Part shown: positions 1 to 6,829 of the stretch, piece after piece
Layout of the letters: each line of letters begins with the position of its first letter
Numbering within the stretch: the first letter of the stretch is position 1
Source: Erysipelotrichaceae bacterium
Lineage (GTDB): Bacteria; Bacillota_I; Bacilli_A; Erysipelotrichales; Coprobacillaceae
NCBI GenBank assembly: GCA_021202205.1
Contig: JAJQDJ010000027.1
Coordinates: 1-13,701 of the forward strand
Length of the DNA: 13,701 bases
Reading direction: 5' to 3'
Notes under the pieces: model-generated
What the model was told of the DNA's origin: nothing
Databases searched by the model: none
Seen by the model: only the letters and a program-made list of their open reading frames with translations
Position numbers and translations under genes: made by a program

Positions 1-32
1 ATTTATTTTGACTAGATTTCTTGTTTTTTACA

Positions 33-2677
33 TTATATTTTATGACATTCTATAGTATACATTAATCCCAAATGATACATAGCAACACTATTTCCATAGC
101 TTTCAGCTTTTAAGAATAGTTCATAGGCTTTTTGATAATTTTGAGTGGTACCTTTTCCCTCATAATGATGTAAGGCTAAATTTTTATATAAAATACCAGT
201 ATTATTTTTACCACCCATATCATTATTTTGAGAAAGATTATCAATGGCTTTTTGATAATAGTTATTGGATTGTTGATAATCTTTTTCGACATACTGACCA
301 GAACCATACATAATACCTAATTGGAACATAGCATATGATGAATTGAGCTTAGCTGACTTGCTAAACCATTCAAATGCTTTTTTTAGATCTTTTTCAATAT
401 GTTGACCTTTTTTGAGATAAAAACCAAGATCATTCATCGCCTTGACATTTCCAGCATTAGCAGCTTGTTCATAAAGTTCCATAGCCTTATCATAATCAAT
501 ATCTATACCTTGACCATAATAATACATATGGCCTAAATTACGAGCTGCATATTTTTTATCATATTGAACTGCTTTTGTAAGCAATTCTAAAGCTCTGCTA
601 TAGTATTGTCCAATCCCATCACCCTGACGATAATTATTACCAAGATTATTATATAAGATACCTAAATCAACATCACTTAAGTTATGATCACCTTTTTCTA
701 CCTTTTCTACAGCTTTCATATACAAATCATTAGCAATGGATGAATTTTTTTCCTTGTATTCCCCAAAATCATACATGAGTCCTAATTGATACATACCATA
801 AGCATTATTATTTTTAGCTGATTTTTCAAAGCATTCAAAAGCCTTCTTATAATTTTGCATACAATACTTTCCATTGCGATAATAATAACCCAAAAGATTA
901 ATAGCATACATGTATCCTTTATCAGCAGCTTTTTCTAATAACTCAAAAGCCGTTTTATGATTTGGATATAAATAATCATTTGCCATACTATATGCTGCAA
1001 GATTGTAATCTACTGTATCTGGCAATATATGATTAGCATCTAGATACATTTGAGCAAGATGGACCATACCATACTCATTACCATAGACATTAGCAGATTT
1101 TTTCAAGCACTGAAAAGCTTTTTCATCATCTTTTTCAATACCATCTCCATTGTAATAGTTATAACCCAAATTATTATATAAATAACCTGAAGTTTCATAA
1201 TCAATCAAAAAGAATAAATTATCATCTTTATCAATAGCCTGCTTAAATAAATCATAAGCTTTATGCAAATCTTTTAGAAACACCTAAGCCCCACTTATAA
1301 CAATATCCTAAATGAGCAAGAGCATCGGCATTTCCTTTATTTGCAGCTTTTTGAAACCAATTGACAGCAGTATTATAATTTTGGGCTACACAGTCACCTT
1401 TATAATAAAGTTCACCCAAACTATTCATAGATGCTACATTATTCAAATTAGAAGATTTTGTATAATATTCTACTGTCCATTTTTTATTTTTGTCATCACC
1501 TGAAGTGGCCGCCTGATGAAAATACATAGCTAATATAAAGTAAAAATTACCTAAATCTTTATCTTTTTTAATCATATTATTGCCTTTATCAAGTTCTTGC
1601 TTAGCTTTAACAAACCAATGACGGGATTCACTATTTTCCTTGCCAAAATCCATAAGACCTAATTGATACATTGCATAGTTATCTTTTCTATCCGCTGATC
1701 TTTTATACCAATATCTAGCTTGCTGTTCATTATCATGTCGTCTATAATAGTCACCCATATAATCCAACGCTTCTAGATTACCTTGTTGAGCTTTTCTTTC
1801 GTATTCTCTAAATGTTTCTTCACTGTCTTCTTCGTAACCTAAATATTTTCCATTATCATCAAAGTATTTATTAAAAATTTCTAAAGCATCTTTATCACCG
1901 TAAGATTGGTCTTTTTTTAATAATTCATAAGCTCTAACCGTATTTTTTTCAATACCTCTACCTAATATATAATTAATTGCCAAATTAGTATAGATGACAC
2001 CTGTCTGATTATCAGTAAGACGGTTATTATTATTTTCTACTTCAGCAATAGCTTTGATATACCATTGATTAGCTTTATCAAACATATCGGCAGCCTCTAG
2101 ATCTTTCGCTAAAATACACATAGCATGATTATGATTAAGATGGGCAGCATCTAATAAATAATCCAATGCTTTTTCAATATTTTGTTCAAAACTATTACCA
2201 TATTCATAATTATAACCAATGTGAAAGTACAAATCAGCCGTTCTCACATCAGTTAACATATTATGATGATGATTGATTTCTGTTAATGCTTGCATAAAAT
2301 ATTGATTAGCCTTACTATAATCATGAAAAATTAGCAACACTATAACCCATTCTACTTAGACAATAGGTATCATTATTATTAGCACCCAATTGATAATAAT
2401 AAATAGCTTTTTGATAATCATTATTAAAATACAAGTTACCTGCTTTACTCATAGCTAAAACATAACCTAATTGAGCAGCTTTTTCAAAGTATGATAAAGC
2501 TTGAGCTACGTTATAATAACGATAATCCTTACTCGAATAAATTTCACCTAACCAATACAATGCTTGAGCATTATTCTTTCTAGCAAGTTTTTTAAATCTT
2601 TTTTCAGCTTTGTCATAGTTTCTTTCAAGCATATCATTTAATGCTTTAATCATTAAAGTGTTATCATTTTCAAACAT
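33..2677 (-). pseudogene. Sel1/TPR-like repeat protein, split by two frameshifts
   Basis: Three consecutive reading frames (2677-2321, 2340-1261, 1283-33) join into one 880-residue protein if one base is removed from the A run at 2326-2330 and one from the T run at 1272-1275. Both joins restore normal repeat sequence (SVANFHDYSKANQYF and GVSKDLHKAYDLFKQA). The protein is almost wholly Sel1-like repeats, with cores such as AMYQLGLMY, KAFEWFSKSAK and NLGHMYYYGQG. Six copies of a longer variant are interspersed. No signal peptide or membrane segment is visible, so it is probably cytoplasmic. Sel1 repeats are protein-interaction scaffolds, and the partner here is unknown. The ATG at 2675-2677 has a good ribosome site (GGGGAGAG) and its own promoter. 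The last repeat stops early (LGLMYTIECHKI), either a natural end or further damage. Repeat identity is solid; whether the frameshifts are real or sequencing errors is open. Confidence 0.85.
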
Positions 2678-2707
2678 AGTATCTCTCCCCTTTTGACCAT
2701 TATATCA
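2678..2707 (-). promoter_or_regulatory. Extended -10 promoter and ribosome site of the Sel1 gene
   Basis: The minus strand reads TGATATAAT at 2699-2707, a perfect TATAAT preceded by the TG of an extended -10 element. The region 17 bp upstream is T-rich with no good -35, which an extended -10 can tolerate. Transcription would start near 2692, giving a leader of about 15 nt that contains GGGGAGAG just before the ATG. It lies immediately after the terminator of the spoIIP unit, so the Sel1 gene is its own transcription unit. Confidence 0.65.
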
Positions 2708-2722
2708 TAATTATAATTAACG

Positions 2723-2745
2723 AAAAAGCAAGGATTGATCCTTGC
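2723..2745 (-). terminator. Intrinsic terminator of the spoIIP unit
   Basis: On the minus strand GCAAGGA-TCAA-TCCTTGC forms a 7-bp stem with a tetraloop (2728-2745), followed at once by TTTTT (2723-2727). The first stem base overlaps the TAG stop codon of the 90-aa membrane protein gene. Its position and structure fit a factor-independent terminator. Confidence 0.85.
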
Positions 2746-3017
2746 TATAAAAAGAGACTTATAAAATTAGAAAATAATTCTCCAATAAATTCAATAATAT
2801 AAACACAATATTCACTCATAACACCAACAAATAAAGATACATTGTTATCAGAAGTATCAGCAACAGTAATATAAGATGATGAAATAGTCGTGCTTTCTTC
2901 AAAAGCATCAATTCTTCTTTGAAACATTGTCTTTGATACTTGATGATCACCAAAAAAGACAGTTAATAAACACATAAGAAATATAACCAATCCTAAATTA
3001 ACAAAGAATTGTTTCAT
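2745..3017 (-). CDS. Small membrane protein of unknown function, coupled to spoIIP
   Basis: A 90-residue protein I do not recognise. It has an N-terminal hydrophobic segment (about residues 5-22), a Ser/Thr-rich polar middle (about 23-60) and a second hydrophobic segment at the C-terminus (about 61-90), so it probably crosses the membrane twice. Its ATG (3015-3017) overlaps the TGA stop of spoIIP (3014-3016) as ATGA, a classic arrangement for translational coupling, and the pair share the downstream terminator. Because SpoIIP works in a membrane complex with SpoIID and SpoIIM in Bacillus, a role beside SpoIIP is a reasonable guess, but nothing in the sequence shows it. The frame is intact although the gene before it is interrupted. 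Confidence 0.6.
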   Translation of the reverse strand: MKQFFVNLGLVIFLMCLLTVFFGDHQVSKTMFQRRIDAFEESTTISSSYITVADTSDNNVSLFVGVMSEYCVYIIEFIGELFSNFISLFL

Positions 3018-3709
3018 GATTTTAAATATTCATCTATGACAGATGCAAATATTTGTAAAGAATTTTGAACTTCTTCATATGTGTTTTCATTAGCTCCTAC
3101 TTCAATCAATAACATATTATCTGTTACTCCTTGGTTATAATCATTTTTCTTTAAATAAACTCCTCGACATAGCCCCTCTACTTTACTATTTAACATATCT
3201 GATAATGTTTCACATCTCGTATTGACTGCCTCATAATTATCACTACCCTGACCAACTACAAACATAAGTTTGGCATAACTTTTATTATCTATAGTTAATG
3301 TTGATAATGATTTATCAATGGAATCACGATAAAAATCTATAACCAAATCATAGTTTCCGTGATTAGATAATGCTATACTCAAATACTTTTTTGATACAGT
3401 ATACGAATATGAATAATCAATGTTATTGTTGGCTTTATATAATTCAAAATCTGTTGTTTCATAATCGACACTATAACCTTTTTGTTGTAATAATTGCATA
3501 AGATATTGGCTCCCTTCCTTAACTGAGTTTGTTGCATATTTTTCGCTTTGGTGAGTGTTATAAATATAGATAGATTAACCATTACTTTGCGCTGAAACTT
3601 CTTCACTTTCACTAGCAGTTGTTTCAGTAATAACTTTTTGCACTGGAATATTCAAAATAATCATGATCATAAGAATAATCTTCAAAACAATTTTAAGATT
3701 ACTTTTCAT
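3014..3709 (-). pseudogene. spoIIP: SpoIIP-type sporulation amidase/endopeptidase, interrupted by an in-frame stop
   Basis: SpoIIP is the peptidoglycan hydrolase that, with SpoIID and SpoIIM, drives engulfment of the forespore. Reading through one TAA (3575-3577, codon 45) gives 231 residues: a membrane anchor at about 5-23, a short linker, then the catalytic domain. Visible motifs are IYNTHQSEKY (His53, Glu56), NYDLVIDFYRDS, YAKLMFVVG, CRGVYLKKNDYNQ and LLIEVGANENT (Glu203). The start at 3707-3709 is preceded by AAGGAAGAG. The TAA lies between the anchor and THQSE. The only later start (3497-3499) would lose His53 and Glu56, so no working enzyme is expected without readthrough. The usual HRD motif is also YRD here (Tyr127, codon 3329-3331), removing a residue I expect to be a metal ligand. 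It is shorter than the Bacillus protein of about 400 residues. The family assignment is firm; the gene appears inactivated. Confidence 0.85.
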
Positions 3710-3765
3710 CTATCTCTTCCTTTCTATCATACATCTTATCTTATGCAAAATTAGAAGAAATTATG

Positions 3766-3790
3766 AAGGGATGTTCAAATAACATCCCTT
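3766..3790 (-). terminator. Hairpin spanning the miaA stop codon, possible weak terminator
   Basis: A perfect 10-bp inverted repeat (AAGGGATGTT / AACATCCCTT) with a 5-nt loop encloses the TGA stop of miaA. On the minus strand it is followed by CATAATTTCTTC, which is T-rich but not a clean U tract. It may terminate or attenuate the mutS-miaA transcript before spoIIP, or stabilise its 3' end. Confidence 0.5.
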
Positions 3791-4683
3791 AGTACTGCTT
3801 GCAGTGTTTCGTTAAAATTATTGAGATTGACATTATACCAATGGACATCAAATTGATTTTTAAACCATGTATATTGTCTTTTAGCATATTGACGTGAATG
3901 TTGTTTGATGAGTTCAATAACCTCGTTTTTAGATTGATTGTGCTCAAAATAATCAAACCATTCTTTATAACCTATCGCCTTCATACTTTGACAATCTTTA
4001 GTTAAACCTTGTTGATATAAAGAAGTAACCTCTTCTTCTAAACCATTTTCTACCATGATATCTACACGCTTGTTAATACGCTCATATAATGTGTCACGAT
4101 CAAGGGTTAAGCCAATAAATAAAGCATCATATAAGCATATATGTTGTTGAGTAGCATGAATAGCACTTTTAGTTGTCCCTGTAGTTTCATAAATTTCAAT
4201 TGCACGTAAAATACGTTGACGATTATTAGGATGGAGTTCTGAGGCTGATTTTTCATCAAATGATTTCAAATAGTCATGAAGTTGTTCATTGCTATAATCT
4301 TTGAATTTTTCCTTATATTCTTCATGTTTTGTCTCAGTTTCAGAAAACGTATAGTCATAAAGTGCACCCTTGATATATAAACCTGTACCACCAACAATAA
4401 TAGGAAGTTTACCTCTAGCAGTGATATCATTAATCTTTGACCTGACTTCATCCTGAAAATCTTTGACACTAAAAGATTCTGTAGGTTCCTTAATACCAAT
4501 CAAATGATGCGTAATACCTTCCATTTCATCCACAGTTACTTTAGCTGTACCAATATCCATATGCATATAGATTTGCATAGAATCACCACTAATAACTTCA
4601 CCATTCAATGCCTTTGCAAGTTCAACACCCATTTTCGTTTTACCAACGCTAGTAGGTCCTATTATAACCAATACTTTATTCAT
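3775..4683 (-). CDS. miaA: tRNA dimethylallyltransferase MiaA
   Basis: MiaA transfers a dimethylallyl group from DMAPP to N6 of A37 in tRNAs that read UNN codons, the first step of i6A/ms2i6A synthesis. The 302-residue length is normal. The P-loop GPTSVGKT lies at residues 9-16 and GDSMQIY follows with Asp34 at the catalytic base position. Further family motifs are MDIGTAK, HHLIGIKEP, FSVKDF, IIVGGTGLYIKG, NNRQRILRAIEIY, KAIGYKEW and the C-terminal RQYAKRQYTWFKNQ. Its ATG overlaps the 3' end of the YvlD-like gene by 8 nt, so the two are probably translationally coupled, with a modest ribosome site (AGGAAA). It is the last gene of the mutS-mutL cluster, a frequent Firmicute arrangement. No damage is visible. 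Confidence 0.97.
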   Translation of the reverse strand: MNKVLVIIGPTSVGKTKMGVELAKALNGEVISGDSMQIYMHMDIGTAKVTVDEMEGITHHLIGIKEPTESFSVKDFQDEVRSKINDITARGKLPIIVGGTGLYIKGALYDYTFSETETKHEEYKEKFKDYSNEQLHDYLKSFDEKSASELHPNNRQRILRAIEIYETTGTTKSAIHATQQHICLYDALFIGLTLDRDTLYERINKRVDIMVENGLEEEVTSLYQQGLTKDCQSMKAIGYKEWFDYFEHNQSKNEVIELIKQHSRQYAKRQYTWFKNQFDVHWYNVNLNNFNETLQAVLRDVI

Positions 4684-5035
4684 TGAGATTTCCTATACCT
4701 AAAATACTATATAATAATGAAATCACCAAAGATATAATAATTGTAAGTGAGAACGATGAAATATAAAAATCAGGTGCTAAAATAATTTCAGCTAAGGATA
4801 GTACAAAACCATTAATAATCAGTTGAAACAAACCTAGTGTCAAAATTGTAAAAGGTAATGCAATAATTGTAAGTATTGGTTTCACAAAGGTATTTAATAC
4901 TGCTAATATCACTGCTATCAAAAATGCTACAGTAAAGTTTTTCACATAGACACCTGGAAACATATAAGAAACAATAAGTATAACTGCTGCTCCTAATACA
5001 AATTCAATCAATAAATCTCCAAAACTTTTTCTCAT
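4676..5035 (-). CDS. YvlD / phage-holin-superfamily-IV-like membrane protein
   Basis: A 119-residue hydrophobic protein with four predicted membrane segments (about residues 8-27, 32-50, 57-82 and 93-113). The central FVKPILTIIALPFTILTLGL block, followed by FQLIINGFVLSLAEII, is the signature of the YvlD family. Despite the database name phage holin family 4, most members are chromosomal and their function is unknown. The ATG directly follows the TAA of mutL with no spacer, and GAGGGTGA inside the end of mutL serves as ribosome site. It overlaps miaA by 8 nt. It therefore depends on mutS-mutL transcription, but this does not show a role in repair. No lysis partner or phage gene is nearby, so a holin role here is unlikely. 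Confidence 0.85.
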   Translation of the reverse strand: MRKSFGDLLIEFVLGAAVILIVSYMFPGVYVKNFTVAFLIAVILAVLNTFVKPILTIIALPFTILTLGLFQLIINGFVLSLAEIILAPDFYISSFSLTIIISLVISLLYSILGIGNLNE

Positions 5036-6817
5036 TTAAATCACCCTCTTAAATAATTTTTCTAATTCATAGTCACTATAAAATATCAATGTAGGTCTAC
5101 CATGAGGACAAACATAAGGATTATCACAACGCATCAAATTATCAAATATTGTTTGCATATCATTCATTGTTAGGTATGTATTTCCTTTAACTGAAGCTTT
5201 ACAACTAAGCGTAGCAATCGCATATTCCTGCATAGCCACAACATCCAAGCTATTTTTATGAAGAACTTCCTGTATCATTTCATCCACAAAAATATTTTCA
5301 TCAATATTTTTCATCCATAGAGGTAAACTTCTAACAATATAACCATGTTCACCAAAAACCTCCAAATGAATACCAACTTGTTCTAATAAGTCTTTTCTTT
5401 CTTCAATAAGCATAAAATCACTTAATGGATATTCTAGTTTTAGTGGCACAATAAGGGGTTGCATAGTTAAATCAAGATGAGAATATTTTTCTTTATAATA
5501 TTCATAATTGATTCTTTCTTGAGCGGCATGTTGATCACATAAATACATGCCTTTTTCGTTTTCACCAATCATATATGTTCCATGGATTTGTGCCTTCGCA
5601 TAGATTTTTTCTTTGATTGGTTTAAGTGTTTCCACTTGTTTTTCAGATTGATAAGTATCTATTTTTTCAATAGAGATTGTTTCACTATAAGGTTTTGTTT
5701 CTTCTTTAATGATATGTTGAGTTGGTTGAGGTTGAATGATTTCTAAAGGTTGTGTTTCTTCTAATACAAATGATAATTGTTCAGCCTTTGTTTTTTCTTT
5801 TTCCGTTTCTTTATTTTTTTGTTGATATGTTAGATTAACTTGTTTTAAGGCGTCTGCTATACCTTGTTCTATTAATGTTTTAAGTTCATATTCTTTAGAA
5901 AATCTTACCTCTAATTTAGAAGGATGCACATTAACATCTACCAAATAAGGATCAACCTGAATATTCACAATAGCTATTGGATAACGATTATCTGCCAAAT
6001 AAGCACGATATGCACTATTTATAGCATCAATACTCATATAATTTTTCACATAACGATGATTAACAAGTGTTATAATATTCGCTTTCGTTGCTCTATTGGT
6101 ATCGATTTTAGAAATATAGCCATCAATGATAAATTCATCATTTTCAATGTGTACTGGTAACATATTTTTAGCAGTAGCTATACCATACATGCTGGCGATA
6201 ACTTCTAATAAATTGTCCTGACCATTGGTTTGAAATATTTGTCGTTCATTATGATATAGCCTAAAGGCAATATCAGGATAAGCCAAAGCTATACGTTCTA
6301 TGACTCTTTGAATTTGTGAGAATTCACTATTGACTGATTTGAGATATTTAAGTCTTGCTGGTACGTTTTGAAAGAGTTTAGTCACAGTAATGGTTGTTCC
6401 TTTAGGATAATCAGAAGTTTTTTCATCTATGAATTTACCGAATTCATAATCTATCTGAATAGCTTTATTACCAATAGAAGTTTGTAAATTGAAATGACTC
6501 ACAGAGGCAATCGAAGGAATGGCTTCACCACGAAAACCAAGCGTCATAATATTAAATAAATCATTATCATCTTTAATCTTACTGGTAGCATGACGCATAA
6601 AACAAAGCCTAGCATCAACGCTTTCCATCCCATCACCATTATCAGTAACTTTCATACTTTGAAAGCCACCTTCAATAATTTCTATTTCAATCCTAGAAGC
6701 ATGAGCATCAATCGCATTTTCTACCAATTCTTTAATAACATTGGCCGGTCTTTCGACAACTTCTCCAGCTGCTATTTTATTAATAAGATGATCATCTAAT
6801 TGTCTAATTTTAGCCAT
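5036..6817 (-). CDS. mutL: DNA mismatch repair protein MutL (endonuclease type)
   Basis: MutL couples mismatch recognition by MutS to strand removal. The 593-residue protein has the N-terminal GHKL ATPase domain (about 1-330) with ELVENAIDA, DNGDGM, GFRGEAIPSIASVS and PKGTTITV, then a polar linker (about 330-400) and a C-terminal endonuclease/dimerisation domain. The nuclease motif DQHAAQERINYE begins at Asp428 with Glu434 and Glu439. ACKASVKGN and CPHGRPT supply further metal-site motifs. This marks it as a nicking MutL used by bacteria without MutH. The clamp-binding type motif QPLIVP follows the nuclease motif, and a second possible clamp motif, QLSFV, sits in the linker near residue 347. 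The start is fixed by AGGAGGT four bases upstream, which overlaps the mutS stop codon. The frame is intact. Confidence 0.98.
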   Translation of the reverse strand: MAKIRQLDDHLINKIAAGEVVERPANVIKELVENAIDAHASRIEIEIIEGGFQSMKVTDNGDGMESVDARLCFMRHATSKIKDDNDLFNIMTLGFRGEAIPSIASVSHFNLQTSIGNKAIQIDYEFGKFIDEKTSDYPKGTTITVTKLFQNVPARLKYLKSVNSEFSQIQRVIERIALAYPDIAFRLYHNERQIFQTNGQDNLLEVIASMYGIATAKNMLPVHIENDEFIIDGYISKIDTNRATKANIITLVNHRYVKNYMSIDAINSAYRAYLADNRYPIAIVNIQVDPYLVDVNVHPSKLEVRFSKEYELKTLIEQGIADALKQVNLTYQQKNKETEKEKTKAEQLSFVLEETQPLEIIQPQPTQHIIKEETKPYSETISIEKIDTYQSEKQVETLKPIKEKIYAKAQIHGTYMIGENEKGMYLCDQHAAQERINYEYYKEKYSHLDLTMQPLIVPLKLEYPLSDFMLIEERKDLLEQVGIHLEVFGEHGYIVRSLPLWMKNIDENIFVDEMIQEVLHKNSLDVVAMQEYAIATLSCKASVKGNTYLTMNDMQTIFDNLMRCDNPYVCPHGRPTLIFYSDYELEKLFKRVI

Positions 6818-6829
6818 GAAAACCTCCTA
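6818..6829 (-). promoter_or_regulatory. Strong ribosome binding site of mutL overlapping the mutS stop
   Basis: The minus strand reads TAGGAGGTTTTC before the mutL ATG. The TAG is the stop of mutS and AGGAGGT is an excellent Shine-Dalgarno sequence, so ribosomes ending mutS stand on the mutL ribosome site. This fixes the mutL start at 6817. Confidence 0.85.

Noticed and set aside
33..2677. Repetitive region as a CRISPR array or DNA tandem repeat
   Set aside because: The periodicity is at protein level with degenerate codons; there are no identical direct repeats with unique spacers.
3575..3577. TAA in spoIIP as a recoded sense codon
   Set aside because: Other genes here (mutL, the YvlD-like gene, first ABC gene) end in TAA at normal family lengths, so an alternative code is not supported.
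3379..3612. Minus-strand open frame of 77 codons over the spoIIP stop region
   Set aside because: It is out of frame with the SpoIIP motifs and has a low-complexity, Lys/Ile-rich translation; the SpoIIP frame explains the region.
4266..4499. Minus-strand open frame inside miaA
   Set aside because: It is a shadow of the intact miaA frame, with no ribosome site of its own.
4676..5035. Prophage remnant, from the holin-family name
   Set aside because: No endolysin, integrase or structural phage gene is near, and the gene is embedded in a housekeeping cluster.
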